DNA from: Marinilongibacter aquaticus
Lineage (GTDB): Bacteria > Bacteroidota > Bacteroidia > Cytophagales > Spirosomataceae
Reading direction: 5' to 3'
DNA length: 64,000 bases
NCBI RefSeq assembly: GCF_020149935.1
Contig: NZ_CP083757.1
Location: 2,939,501 to 3,003,500, forward strand
Positions 15,632 through 26,500 of the stretch are shown piece by piece. The notes under the pieces are model-generated. The model did not search any database. It saw only the letters and a program-made list of their open reading frames with translations, and was not told where the DNA came from. The translations under genes and the position numbers were made by a program. The first letter of the stretch is position 1. The number at the start of each line of letters is the position of its first letter.

Positions 15632-17317
15632 ATGGCAGAAAATCTCAACAAGTATAGTCGCACCCTGACTCAAGAATCTGGAAACCCAGCCGCCCAAGCC
15701 ATGCTTTATGCCATTGGGCTTACTGAAGAAGACATGAAAAAGCCGCAAATCGGTATTGCAAGTACAGGATACGAGGGCAACCCTTGCAACCTGCATTTGA
15801 ATGGTTTGTCGGTGCATGTGAAGAAAGGTATCGAAGCCAACGGTATGGTTGGGCTGATTTTTCATACCATCGGTGTTTCGGATGGAATGACGAACGGGAA
15901 CGACGGCATGAGCTTTTCTTTGCCCAGTCGTGATATCATAGCCGATTCTATCGAGAACGTGGTGTCTGCCCAATGGTACGACGGCGTAGTGGCTGTGGTG
16001 GGTTGCGACAAGAATATGCCAGGTGCCATTATGGCCATGGCTCGCCTGAACAGGCCCGCTATAATGACTTATGGGGGTACGGTGCGTTCGGGAAGATACA
16101 AAGAGCAGAAATTGGATATCGTATCGGCTTTCGAAGCCTACGGGAAAAAGAATGCAGGCACCATTTCGGACGAAGATTATAAAGGCGTGATCCAAAACTC
16201 TATTCCGGGCCAAGGGGCTTGTGGAGGAATGTACACCGCCAATACTATGGCGTCTTCTATTGAGGCTATGGGCTTAAGCATGCCTTACAGTTCGTCTTAT
16301 CCAGCTACGCACGAAGGCAAGAAGCAAGAGTGCGAAGACTTGGGGGCGGCAATGAAGATCATACTGGAAAAACAGATTTTGCCTCGCGATATCATCACGC
16401 GTAAATCCTTGGAGAATGCCTTGACCATGGTAATGGCTTTGGGTGGCTCTACCAATGCGGTTTTGCATTATTTGGCGATTGCTCACTCTGCGGGTATCGA
16501 CTTTACAATCGACGACATTCAGGAAATCTCAGACCGTACGCCGTTTATTGCTGACCTGAAACCTTCGGGCAAATATTTCATGGAGGATATTCTTGCTTTG
16601 GGCGGTGTGCCTTCGGTAATGAAATACCTTTTGAAGAAAGGCATGATTCATGGCGAGTGCATTACGGTTACGGGCAAAACAGTGGCCGAAAACGTAGAAT
16701 CAGCTCCGGATTTGGATTTCGAGGCACAAGACATTATTCGCCCTTTGGAAAGACCGATCAAGCCGGAAGGCCATATCCAGATCATGTATGGAAATCTTTC
16801 GGAAAACGGTGGAGTGGCCAAGATTACAGGAAAAGAAGGTACCTATTTTGAAGGCGTGGCAAAAGTTTGCGATAAAGAAGAAGCCATGTTTGAAGCCTTT
16901 GCCAATGGAGAAATTAAAGAAGGGCAAGTCATTGTGATTCGCTACGAAGGGCCGCGAGGCGGACCGGGCATGCCCGAAATGCTTAAGCCAACTGCAGCCA
17001 TTATGGGAGCGGGATTGGGCAGCAAAGTGGCCATGATTACCGACGGTCGCTTCTCTGGCGGAACCCACGGTTTTGTGGTTGGGCATATTTCGCCTGAAGC
17101 CTACGAAGGTGGAACCTTGGCTTTGGTAGAAGACGGTGATAAAATCACGATCAATGCCGAAACAAGAGAACTTACCTTGCATGTTTCGGATGAAGAATTG
17201 GCGGAAAGAAGAAAGAATTGGAAACCGCTTACTCCGCCGTTTATCGAGCAAGGTGTACTACGGAAATATTTTAAAAATGTGTCTCCAGCCCATGAGGGCT
17301 GCGTGACGGATAAATAA
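15632..17317 (+). CDS. ilvD: Dihydroxy-acid dehydratase
   Basis: A 561-residue IlvD, which removes water from 2,3-dihydroxy acids to give the 2-keto acids for valine, isoleucine and leucine. Three cluster cysteines are visible: Cys52 in NPCNLH, Cys125 in [10 protein letters not shown] and Cys197 in [12 protein letters not shown]; the spacing is that of the ilvD family rather than the sugar dehydratases. It heads a plus-strand run with ilvB (11 bp downstream), ilvN and ilvC. The 196-bp upstream region shows no obvious leader peptide or T-box, so regulation cannot be read. Confidence 0.94.
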   Translation: MAENLNKYSRTLTQESGNPAAQAMLYAIGLTEEDMKKPQIGIASTGYEGNPCNLHLNGLSVHVKKGIEANGMVGLIFHTIGVSDGMTNGNDGMSFSLPSRDIIADSIENVVSAQWYDGVVAVVGCDKNMPGAIMAMARLNRPAIMTYGGTVRSGRYKEQKLDIVSAFEAYGKKNAGTISDEDYKGVIQNSIPGQGACGGMYTANTMASSIEAMGLSMPYSSSYPATHEGKKQECEDLGAAMKIILEKQILPRDIITRKSLENALTMVMALGGSTNAVLHYLAIAHSAGIDFTIDDIQEISDRTPFIADLKPSGKYFMEDILALGGVPSVMKYLLKKGMIHGECITVTGKTVAENVESAPDLDFEAQDIIRPLERPIKPEGHIQIMYGNLSENGGVAKITGKEGTYFEGVAKVCDKEEAMFEAFANGEIKEGQVIVIRYEGPRGGPGMPEMLKPTAAIMGAGLGSKVAMITDGRFSGGTHGFVVGHISPEAYEGGTLALVEDGDKITINAETRELTLHVSDEELAERRKNWKPLTPPFIEQGVLRKYFKNVSPAHEGCVTDK

Positions 17318-17328
17318 ACAATACGCAT

Positions 17329-19077
17329 ATGGCAGCTACAGTTGATTTATTGGAAAAAGAAGGTGTTGTAACCGCTGAAAATAATCAGAAGCGACTTTCG
17401 GGAGGGCAAGCCCTGATGGAATGTCTGCTGGCCGAGGGCGTCGATACGATCTTTGGTTATCCTGGAGGGGCCATTATGCCCGTCTACGATGCCCTGTACG
17501 ATTACATGGATCGGATCAACCACATTCTTGTGCGTCATGAACAAGGTGCCTCACATGCCGCCGAGGGTTATGCCCGAAGCAGCGGAAGAGTGGGGGTGTG
17601 CATGGCAACTTCTGGCCCAGGGGCCACAAATTTGGTTACGGGTATTGCCGACGCCATTATCGACTGTACGCCTATGGTGGCCATCACAGGTCAGGTGGCT
17701 TCAAATTTACTGGGTACGGATGCGTTTCAAGAAACAGACGTAATCGGAATAACGGCTCCTGTATGCAAATGGAATTATCAGGTGACAAGCCCGGATGAGA
17801 TTCCGGAAATTATGGCGAAGGCTTTTTTCATCGCCCGAGCTGGGAAACCCGGTCCTGTGTTGATCGATATAACCAAGGACGCCCAAGTGGCCAGTATGAG
17901 CAAAGGCTTTTCGTATAAAAAAATTGACCGATTGCCGGGTTATCACCCACGTGTTGTGCCCAAATTGGATCAGGTAGAAAAGGCGGCAGAAATGATCAAT
18001 GCAGCCAAAAGGCCGTACATCTTGGTGGGGCACGGAGTGTTGATTTCTGAAGCCATGGAAGAATTCCGTGCCTTTGTGGAGAAAGCCGATATTCCTGTAG
18101 CCAGCACATTGTTGGGTCTTTCAGCTCTTTCCATTGAGCATCCAAATTACATGGGTTGGTTGGGCATGCACGGCATGTACGCTCCCAATGTGATGACGGA
18201 TCAATGCGATGTGCTGATTGCCATCGGTATGCGTTTCGATGACAGGGTAACCGGAAATGCCGAATTGTTTGCCAAGCAGGCCAAGATCGTGCACATCGAG
18301 GTTGATCCTGCGGAAATCGATAAAATCAAAAAAGCGGATGCTCCAGTTGTGGGCGATGCAAAAGAAGCGTTGAAGCTCCTTTTGCCGCTTATTCAGGAGA
18401 AAAGCCATGCCGATTGGAAGCAGTCTTTCCGCGATTTGGAACCTGAAGAAAGAGCTACTGTTAATGCCCGCGATTTTGCCAAAGAGGGCAAAATTAAAAT
18501 GGCCGAAGTGGTACGGATGGTTTCCGATAAAACGAATGGAGAGGCTTGCGTGGTGGTAGATGTAGGGCAGCACCAGATGGTGGGGGCCCGTTACTACGAT
18601 TTCAAAAGGCCGCACTCTTATATTGCATCAGGTGGTTTGGGTACAATGGGCTTTGCCATTCCGGCAGCATTTGGAGCAAAAATGGGAGCCCCGGACCGTG
18701 AAGTGATTGCATTCATTGGCGACGGCTGTTTTCAAATGACCATCCAAGAATTGGGTACAATAGCCCAAAGCGGGAAAGCGGTGAAAATGATCATCCTAAA
18801 CAACTCGTATTTGGGTATGGTGCGTCAGTGGCAACAGTTGTTTTTCGATCGTCGCTACTCTTTCGTGGATCTTCAAAATCCCGATTTCATTACCATTGCC
18901 AAAGGGTTTGGTATTCCTGGGCACACCTGCGAAAACCGTGAAAGTTTGAGCGAATCCATTGATAAACTGTTGGCTTCTGAAGGTTCTTACTTGCTGGAGG
19001 TAATTGTAGAGAAAGAAGACAATGTCTTCCCGATGATTCCGGCTGGCACTTCTGTATCGGAAATCAGGCTGAAGTAG
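17329..19077 (+). CDS. ilvB: Acetolactate synthase large (catalytic) subunit
   Basis: A 582-residue thiamine-diphosphate enzyme condensing pyruvate with pyruvate or 2-oxobutyrate. The activating glutamate is Glu71 in VRHEQGASH, the FAD-binding middle domain contains GMHGMYAPNVM, and the ThDP/Mg site is GDGCFQMTIQE with NNSYLGMVRQWQ. N-terminal residues 1-22 form a short extension before GGQALMECLL. It lies 11 bp after ilvD; the small subunit follows after 119 bp, an unusually wide gap within such an operon. Confidence 0.95.
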   Translation: MAATVDLLEKEGVVTAENNQKRLSGGQALMECLLAEGVDTIFGYPGGAIMPVYDALYDYMDRINHILVRHEQGASHAAEGYARSSGRVGVCMATSGPGATNLVTGIADAIIDCTPMVAITGQVASNLLGTDAFQETDVIGITAPVCKWNYQVTSPDEIPEIMAKAFFIARAGKPGPVLIDITKDAQVASMSKGFSYKKIDRLPGYHPRVVPKLDQVEKAAEMINAAKRPYILVGHGVLISEAMEEFRAFVEKADIPVASTLLGLSALSIEHPNYMGWLGMHGMYAPNVMTDQCDVLIAIGMRFDDRVTGNAELFAKQAKIVHIEVDPAEIDKIKKADAPVVGDAKEALKLLLPLIQEKSHADWKQSFRDLEPEERATVNARDFAKEGKIKMAEVVRMVSDKTNGEACVVVDVGQHQMVGARYYDFKRPHSYIASGGLGTMGFAIPAAFGAKMGAPDREVIAFIGDGCFQMTIQELGTIAQSGKAVKMIILNNSYLGMVRQWQQLFFDRRYSFVDLQNPDFITIAKGFGIPGHTCENRESLSESIDKLLASEGSYLLEVIVEKEDNVFPMIPAGTSVSEIRLK

Positions 19078-19196
19078 TGATTTTGCACTTACAGAAAATT
19101 TACGAATCGAGCGAAAACGGAAGAGTGGACCGAGTGAGGAGGGGCACCGTTTCGACTCCGAGGAATGTCTAATTTCAAACCTCCAACATCGAAAAT

Positions 19197-19736
19197 ATGA
19201 AACAATATACCATTTGTGTATTTACAGAAAACAGCATTGGGCTGTTGAATAAAATTACGATCATCTTCACCAGAAGGCGATTGAATATTGAAAGCTTGAC
19301 AGTTTCGGAAACCGAACGCAAAGGGGTGTCGCGGTTTACCATTGTCATCAAGCACGAACAGCGTGAGGCGGTTGAAAAACTGGTACGTCAGATCCGGAAA
19401 GTGGTAGAAGTATTGGCGGTTTTCGGCTATTTGAACGAAGACGTGGTGTACAACGAAATTGCCTTGTTCAAGATCCCTACACCGCTGGATTCCCGTCCGC
19501 TGGACATGGAGATCATCAACCGCGAACACAAGGCCTACATTGTATTTTGGGGACTAGATTATGTGGTTCTGCAAAAAACAGGCACCGAAGAAGAAATTTT
19601 CGATTTCTTCCGCTACATCAAACCCTATGGTATTTTGGAGTTTGTGCGTAGTGGCCGGGTAGCGGTGGCTAAAACCCCGAAAGGCTTGGTGGAATACCTT
19701 CCCGAAGAGCTGGAAGAATGGGAGTATTATTTGTAA
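19197..19736 (+). CDS. ilvN: Acetolactate synthase small (regulatory) subunit
   Basis: A 179-residue ACT-domain protein. The first ~75 residues (YTICVFTENSIGLLNKITII...) are the ACT domain that binds branched-chain amino acids for feedback control; the second half is the C-terminal domain that activates the large subunit. Length suits the ~160-180-residue ilvN/ilvH type. The next gene starts 12 bp downstream and is not a biosynthetic gene. Confidence 0.92.
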   Translation: MKQYTICVFTENSIGLLNKITIIFTRRRLNIESLTVSETERKGVSRFTIVIKHEQREAVEKLVRQIRKVVEVLAVFGYLNEDVVYNEIALFKIPTPLDSRPLDMEIINREHKAYIVFWGLDYVVLQKTGTEEEIFDFFRYIKPYGILEFVRSGRVAVAKTPKGLVEYLPEELEEWEYYL

Positions 19737-19748
19737 GTAAGTTTAAGA

Positions 19749-20795
19749 TTGAAAAAAATGAAGCTTTTTGCACTATTTTTATTTGTAGCTCTTGGTTTTT
19801 TGGGCTGTAAAAAGAAGGGTGCAGATGATCCTAATCCTATTTTGCCAGAGGGAAATTTTGAGATTGAGGCTTCTGTGAATAATAGAAATAAGCTAACCGT
19901 AGTTTGGTCTAATCCAGAAAACTTAAGTGGTAGTTTAAATTATGAGGTGTATTTAGGAGGTGAAAAATTGGGTGAGACCACGGAAAATTATTTTACCACA
20001 GATATAGAAGAAAATAGGTTTGTGAATGGGCGGGTCACGGCCACCGATACCGACGGAAATACAGAGACTCATGTATTTTTGGCCGAAGGAGAAGGCAGAG
20101 ATTTGGTTTATATTCCGGATCCCAATTTCGAATGGTATCTGGTGCATGAGGAAATTGATAGCGATGGCGAAATAAATGGTCAAATGAATAGGGAGGATGC
20201 AAAAGGTATAATAGTCCTCTATCTGTGGGGAACAGAAACCGGTGAGCCAGAGATAGGGAATCTTCAAGGACTTGAGGTATTTGTGGATTTGCAAACATTG
20301 GTGATAGGTTATCACAAAGACTTGAAAATCGTCGACCTTAAGAGTCTTGGTGATCTTAATTATCTAAGAGTAATAGGCTGCTCGTCTTTAAAAGAATTGA
20401 ATTTAGCCAGCAATATCGATTTGAGTTATTTCGATTGTTCCGATAGTGGCATGACTTCTTTGGACTTGAGCGAATTCCCGAATTTGAAAATATTGGAGTG
20501 TTCTGGCAACCAACTGACTTCTTTGGACTTGAGCAAGAACCCGAATTTGGAAGACCTGATTTGTTGGGACAATAAATTGACGAATTTGGATGTGAGCTAT
20601 AACCTAAATTTGGAAACACTGTATTGTTCAAGAAACCACCTAGGTAGTTTAGATGTAAGCCGGAACGCAAAATTGACAAGGTTGGATGTACGCAAGAACC
20701 CCATAAAAACCATCTGTGTAGACGATGTGGAAGCTGCGAAAAATAATGGAAACTGGAATAAACCCGAAACCGCAGAATACGTGCAATGTGAATGA
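19749..20795 (+). CDS. Leucine-rich-repeat lipoprotein inserted in the ilv operon
   Basis: A 348-residue surface or periplasmic protein. The N-terminus is a lipoprotein signal with lipobox LGFLGC; either the first Met or the one at 19758 could start it. Residues ~35-110 look like one fibronectin-III-type sandwich, then a cap (YIPDPNFEWYLV) typical of secreted Bacteroidota LRR proteins, then five or six repeats of about 21 residues of the LxxLDLSxNxxLxxLxC kind. Codon use is visibly AT-richer than in the flanking ilv genes. It lies 12 bp after ilvN and 135 bp before ilvC, same strand, so it is probably co-transcribed. There is no known reason for such a protein in branched-chain amino-acid synthesis; a late insertion is likely. 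Confidence 0.82.
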   Translation: MKKMKLFALFLFVALGFLGCKKKGADDPNPILPEGNFEIEASVNNRNKLTVVWSNPENLSGSLNYEVYLGGEKLGETTENYFTTDIEENRFVNGRVTATDTDGNTETHVFLAEGEGRDLVYIPDPNFEWYLVHEEIDSDGEINGQMNREDAKGIIVLYLWGTETGEPEIGNLQGLEVFVDLQTLVIGYHKDLKIVDLKSLGDLNYLRVIGCSSLKELNLASNIDLSYFDCSDSGMTSLDLSEFPNLKILECSGNQLTSLDLSKNPNLEDLICWDNKLTNLDVSYNLNLETLYCSRNHLGSLDVSRNAKLTRLDVRKNPIKTICVDDVEAAKNNGNWNKPETAEYVQCE

Positions 20796-20930
20796 TCTAG
20801 TCAGTTTAATATCAAAGCATTGAAGCGAAAACGAGGTATTTTAAACGAAAGGGCTTAGCTTTACGCCCCGATTCGAGAAATAAAGGATTTTAGAATTTAA
20901 GGAAGAATTGTTTAACTAGTTTGATTTAAA

Positions 20931-21974
20931 ATGGCAAAACTAAATTTTGGCGGAGTAGTCGAGGAAGTGGTAACCCGCGAAGAGTTTCCTCTTGAGAAAG
21001 CCAGGGAAGTATTGAAGGACGAAACCATCGCTGTCATCGGATACGGTGTACAGGGTCCTGGACAGGCGATGAACATGCGTGACAACGGCTTGAACGTGAT
21101 CGTAGGTCAGCGTAAAGGAAAAACTTTTGACAAGGCTGTCGCAGACGGCTGGGTGCCAGGCGAAACGCTTTTCGAAATCGAAGAGGCTCTTTCCAAAGGA
21201 ACCATCATCTGTTATTTGCTTTCAGATGCGGCTCAGATCGAGCTTTGGCCTACTGTGAAAAAGCACCTTACTGTGGGCAAATCGCTTTATTTCTCGCACG
21301 GTTTCGGTATCACCTACAAAGAGAAAACAGGTATTGTGCCTCCTGCAGATGTGGATGTGTTCCTTACGGCTCCTAAAGGCTCGGGTACATCACTCCGTCG
21401 TTTGTTCGTAGAGGGAAAAGGCCTTAACTCTTCATTTGCCATTTACCAAGATGCAAGCGGCAAGGCCCGTGAAAAATGTATCGCTATGGGTATTGGTGTA
21501 GGTTCGGGTTATTTGTTCGAAACCGACTTCTACAAAGAGGTGACTTCTGACTTGACTGGCGAGCGTGGTACTTTGATGGGTTGTATCCAAGGTATCTTTG
21601 CGGCACAGTACGAGGTATTGCGTGAAAACGGTCACTCGCCTTCTGAAGCGTTCAACGAAACAGTGGAAGAGCTTACACAGTCTTTGATGCCACTTGTGGC
21701 CGAGAACGGAATGGACTGGATGTATGCCAACTGTTCAACAACAGCTCAGCGTGGTGCATTGGATTGGTGGAAACCTTTCCGCGATGCGACCAAACCAGTA
21801 TTCGAAAAACTATACAATTCTGTAAAATCGCAAAACGAAGCGGAGATTTCGATCACAAGAAACTCTCAGCCCGATTACCGCGAGAAATTGGAAGCAGAAT
21901 TGGCCGAATTGCGTGATTCTGAAATGTGGCAAGCAGGTAAAACTGTGCGTAGCCTAAGACCAGAAAACAGCTGA
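20931..21974 (+). CDS. ilvC: Ketol-acid reductoisomerase
   Basis: A 347-residue class I KARI, isomerising and reducing acetolactate in valine/isoleucine synthesis. The N-terminal Rossmann motif is GYGVQGPGQAMNMRDNG, followed by the cofactor loop VGQRKGK; the knotted C-terminal domain contains the metal-binding SDLTGERGTLMG and later NCSTTAQRGAL. It is the last gene of the ilv run and is followed 22 bp later by a strong terminator. Confidence 0.94.
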   Translation: MAKLNFGGVVEEVVTREEFPLEKAREVLKDETIAVIGYGVQGPGQAMNMRDNGLNVIVGQRKGKTFDKAVADGWVPGETLFEIEEALSKGTIICYLLSDAAQIELWPTVKKHLTVGKSLYFSHGFGITYKEKTGIVPPADVDVFLTAPKGSGTSLRRLFVEGKGLNSSFAIYQDASGKAREKCIAMGIGVGSGYLFETDFYKEVTSDLTGERGTLMGCIQGIFAAQYEVLRENGHSPSEAFNETVEELTQSLMPLVAENGMDWMYANCSTTAQRGALDWWKPFRDATKPVFEKLYNSVKSQNEAEISITRNSQPDYREKLEAELAELRDSEMWQAGKTVRSLRPENS

Positions 21975-21995
21975 TTCGAGCTATCGGTATAAAGC

Positions 21996-22030
21996 AAAGA
22001 GCCCTCGGCATGCCGAGGGCTCTTTTTTTG
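21996..22030. terminator. Bidirectional terminator between ilvC and susD
   Basis: A perfect 14-bp inverted repeat (AAGAGCCCTCGGCA / TGCCGAGGGCTCTT, 21997-22024) with its arms adjacent, followed by a T run on the plus strand and preceded by A on the other side. It serves both convergent transcripts. Confidence 0.85.
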
Positions 22031-22046
22031 TTCAGTATAAAAAGCC

Positions 22047-23531
22047 TTAGTCGGCCGTATTCCACCAAAGTGGGGTCGTCAGGCGGTAGGTTGCATCGTT
22101 GTTCGGCAAGTTCTCGTAGTTTCTATCCGATTCGTTGTATTCATAAACCATGGCTTGAATCCAGTCGTTGTCGTTCGGGAAAATGCTCAAGTTCACAAAG
22201 GCAGGTCTTTGTAAGCCATTGTAAATTTCGCTGCTGTAATCCATTCTGCGTAGGTCTACCCAAGTTTCAGGATCGAATACCAACGAAATGTATTTTTGGG
22301 TCATGATATGCGAAAGGCTCACATTGCTGGCACCAACTTCAGTATCCATTTTGGCCAAGTATTCTGCGGCATCAGCGGGGGCTACACCTGCTTTTTCCAA
22401 ATCTGCGGTTACGCCTTCTTTCAATGCGGCATACGCCGCGGCTTTGTCGCCTTTTCTGAAATAAGCCTCGGCTTCGATGAATTTTACCTCACTGTAGGTC
22501 ATGAAGTATGTGGGAGAAGTGGCACTGGTGTAATAGCCACCGTTTCCTATGGAATAGTCGTCTTTTTCGCCCACTGGGCCTTCACCGGTACGCACGCCTT
22601 TGTATCCGCCGTTTACGGCTTCGGGTACGAGCGTAATCAAACGCGGATCTTGAAAGGGCTCGGCTAGGTTCAGGGAGTTTTTCAGCGTCTCTACAAAAAA
22701 TTCTGACCAGTAATCTACCCTTGAGCTTCCGTAACCTCTCGAACTGTAGGGTTGGTTGTCGTTTTCGGGCACACCACCCTCGTAAGTACGCATCGCATTG
22801 TCGGCATTCGATTTAAAGGCGTTTGCACAGGCTTCGAGCACGGCATCCGGATCGTAGCTCGATTTTTTGGCCAGGTGATTCAGATATCTTGCTTTCAAAG
22901 CATAGGCCAATTGTGTCCATTTTGCTTTGTCGCCTTGGTAGAAGACATCGCCTTGGGCGGCGTTCAGCTCAATATCACTGGGCTGGTTGATTTCCGCAAT
23001 GGCTTCGTCGAGCATGGCGATTATCTTATCGTAGGCTTCTTTCTGCGTAACAAATTTCGGCGTAATGTTCATGGGCGATTCGCCATCGTAGGTGTCGTCC
23101 ATTACAATATCGCCGTACTGGTCTGTGGTAACCCCGAAAATGTATGCTCTGATTATTTTCCCTACAGCCACAAAATTGGGGCTGTTGTATTTCTTGCCCA
23201 GCACGATAAGGTCTGCGGTATTGGGTAGAGAATATACATATGAGTTTTGCCACAAGAAATAACGGCCCGTGGTGAATTCATTATTCCAGACTTCAGAATA
23301 ATAGTTCGCTACGTTTTGCGAGCCGTATTGGCACACTCCCAAAACCTCTCTGCTGCCACGATAAAGTGTGCCGGCAAAGGTGTTTTCAATTGCTCCTTGA
23401 ATTCGGTATTGGGGAGCCAGAGATTCCGTGGTAGGCGAGGTGACCGAACTGTTTACATCGAAAAAGTCGTCGCTGCAAGCGGTAAGCGAAAGTGCCGAAG
23501 CGAGATATATTGCTTTTGTTATAAGTTTCAT
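22047..23531 (-). CDS. SusD/RagB-family outer-membrane lipoprotein
   Basis: A 494-residue nutrient-binding lipoprotein: signal peptide with lipobox (SALSLTAC, Cys19), then the alpha-helical TPR-like SusD fold. The sequence around QGAIENTF, YDKIIAMLDEAIAEIN and AKWTQLAYALKARYLNHLAK is that of the SusD-like_2 subgroup, which includes proteins found with peptide- or unknown-ligand SusC partners. It sits on the cell surface over the SusC barrel encoded 11 bp upstream. No glycoside hydrolase, sulfatase or sensor gene is adjacent, so the ligand cannot be guessed. Confidence 0.9.
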   Translation of the reverse strand: MKLITKAIYLASALSLTACSDDFFDVNSSVTSPTTESLAPQYRIQGAIENTFAGTLYRGSREVLGVCQYGSQNVANYYSEVWNNEFTTGRYFLWQNSYVYSLPNTADLIVLGKKYNSPNFVAVGKIIRAYIFGVTTDQYGDIVMDDTYDGESPMNITPKFVTQKEAYDKIIAMLDEAIAEINQPSDIELNAAQGDVFYQGDKAKWTQLAYALKARYLNHLAKKSSYDPDAVLEACANAFKSNADNAMRTYEGGVPENDNQPYSSRGYGSSRVDYWSEFFVETLKNSLNLAEPFQDPRLITLVPEAVNGGYKGVRTGEGPVGEKDDYSIGNGGYYTSATSPTYFMTYSEVKFIEAEAYFRKGDKAAAYAALKEGVTADLEKAGVAPADAAEYLAKMDTEVGASNVSLSHIMTQKYISLVFDPETWVDLRRMDYSSEIYNGLQRPAFVNLSIFPNDNDWIQAMVYEYNESDRNYENLPNNDATYRLTTPLWWNTAD

Positions 23532-23542
23532 GTCGGAATAAA

Positions 23543-26500
23543 TTAGAAAGTTACTTTAAGACCAAGGTCATATCCTTTTACGTTTGGCGTCGTAAGGTTG
23601 TCGACACCCACCGAGCCGGCTCCTGAAACACCTCCACCGAAGGAGTTGATTTCTGGATCCACACCGCTGTATTTGGTCACGGTAAACAGATTACGGGCAA
23701 CCAAATAAAGTTGCAGGTTGCTGATATGGGCCTTTTTCAATAGCTCGGGCTTGAAATTATACGAAAGGTTGATATAACGCATTCTTCCATATGAGCCGTC
23801 TTCCACAAAGTTATCGGCCAATAAAGAGTAGTAGTTCTGGTAATAATACTGGTTTTTCTCTACAGCTACTGTGTTTGGCGAGCCGTCGGCGGTCACACCT
23901 TCTAGCACTGTGGTGGTGCCTCTATCGGCGGTTACTTTACCCACGCCGTAGTAGGCCATGGCCGATTTCGTGGCATTGTATACATTGTTTCCGTACACGA
24001 TGTCGAACAAGAAAGAAAGACCGAAGTTTTTGTAACGCATGTTGTTGGTAATGCCCAAGGTAAAAGTAGCTTGTCGATCTACATCTTCGAATGTTTGGTC
24101 GGTAAGTGTTGGGTAACCGTTGCTGTTTATAATCACTTGTCCGTTGTCGTTGCGAACAGGCCTTTTCCCGCGAAGAGCAAAAAGAGAGCCGTCTAAGATG
24201 CCAGCTCCTGCGGCAGAGTTCATGAATGTCCATGAGTCGGAAAGGTAAACTTCTTTGATTCCGCCCGGTAGGTCAAGTACTTTCGACTCGTTTCGTGCGA
24301 AGTTCAAAGTGATGTCCCACTGCAAAGGCGAACCTTTGTGCAAGGGTTGGATATTTACAAGGGCTTCCACCCCACGGTTGCGAATCGAGCCGCCGTTCAG
24401 TGTAGCGTAGAATGTCCCCGTTGTTGGCGGTACACGGATGTCGGTCAATATTTGATTGTCCGAAATGGTTTGGTAGAAAGTCAGGTCCGCACTCAAGTGG
24501 CCGTCCAAGAATTTGGCTTCGGCACCGATTTCATAACTGTTTGTAAACTCAGGTTCTAAGCTTGGGTTACCCACATCTACACCATTCCATGTGTATCCAT
24601 TACTGGCCAAGCCATTGATGTTTGTGCTCAGGTAGCTTTCCAACTGTCCGATCTGAGCGTCTTTACCCACTTGAGCATATGTGGCCCGTACTTTCAGGTA
24701 GTTCAAGGCACCAGAGGTGTTCATGTGCAGTAGGTCAGACAAGACGGCAGAAAGGCCTACAGAAGGGTAGAAGAACGAACGCTTGGCTGCAGGAAGGGTA
24801 GAAGACCAGTCGTTTCGTCCAGTTACGTTCAAGAACAAAGCGTTTTTGTAAGCCAATTTGGCTTCTCCAAATACAGCCACGCCACGCCTTCTGGAAATGG
24901 TCTCTGTGATCGTTTGGTTTTCACGCGGAATGTTGCTGATGTTGTGAATGCCCGGAGCAAGGAAACCTTGTCCGCTCAAATAGTCTGTTTTCATGTTGGT
25001 CGAGGTCACCGTTTGCCCGCCCAAAAGGTTCAGGTTGAAATCTGAGCCCAAGTCACGATCGTAAGTTAGAATCAAGTTGGATGTGTAGTTTTTGTGCAAA
25101 CGTTCGTATTGCGACAAATACCCGTTCTTTCTCGATTCAACCAAAGAGCCCTCGGAGGTCAAAGAGTTGTTGTGTTGATCGTACACATCTACCCCGAATT
25201 TATACGCGATATTGAAGCCCTTGAAGAGGTTGTAATCGATGTTCAAAATCCCCATGAAACGGTTCAGTTCGTTGGTGCTCGGATTTTTTTCGTTGCTCCA
25301 ATACGGGTTGTCGAATTGCTGATCGGGATAGAACAACTTTTGTGAGCCGTCGGCATTCAAGTAATCGTGAATGTCAACATCTATCGGGTACGACAACAAG
25401 CTCATGTAGCTACCGCCCGTGGCGTTTCCTTGGCGGGTGCTTTTGATGTTGGTTTTGATGTAGTTTGCTGTGGCACCCACATTCAATTTGTTGCTCAGTT
25501 TCGTGTTGTTTGTCAAACGGAAAGTCGTCTTGTCGTATTTTGTTGTAGGAATAACCCCGTTGTTGGTCACATTGCCCAAAGAAAAATACGAACGGCTGTT
25601 TTCGTTTCCGCCGGCCACGCTCACGTTGTTGGTGTACGAAGTGGCAGGTTGGTAGAAATCTTTGATGTGATTGTACGTTTTTCCGCTTGCTTGCGGTCCC
25701 CAAGAAACAGGCGATTCTGTAATGTAACCAGTCAATTCGTTGTTTTGATCCAACACATTCGTGCCCTGTCCGTAGGCATTCTGGATTTCAGGAGTACCCA
25801 GCACGCTGTTTGTGCTCACCATGCCGTTGTAGCTCACGCGTGCTTTTCCAGTACTTCCTTTTTTGGTGGTGATTACCACGGCTCCAGATGCGGCACGTAT
25901 ACCGTAAAGGGCGGCTGCGGCGGGGCCTTTAAGCACGGAAATACTTTCAATATCCTGCGGGTTCAAATCCGAACCGCGGTTTGTGCTGGCAGTTGTCAAG
26001 CTGTTGTCCGTAGAGTTGTCGATCGGTATACCGTCAACTACCATCAAGGGCTGGTTGCTGCCTGTCAGTGAAGTACCTCCACGGATCATGATCACAGAAG
26101 AGGCTCCTGGGTCGCCACCAGAGTTGGTTACCGAAACACCTGCAATTTTACCTTGAAGCGTGTTCACAAGGTTGTTTTGGTTGCCGGCAGTGATTTCGTC
26201 TTTGCCAATCGATTGAATTGAATAGCCCAGAGACTTCTTCTTTTGGTTTACACCAAATGCAGTCACAACAACCTCATCAAGCTGTTGTTCGTCGTTTTTC
26301 AGTTCCACGTCAATGGTGTTCGAATTGCCCACCGTAATTTTTTCGGTTAGCATTCCAATAAAAGAGTAGCTCAATACGTCGCCCGGCTTGGCTTTGATCA
26401 CGTATTTGCCATCCACGTCGGTGGTGGTTCCTGTCGTAGAGCCTTCCACGGTTACAGACACTCCGGGGAGCGAAAGGCCATTGGTGTCCGTTACGCTACC

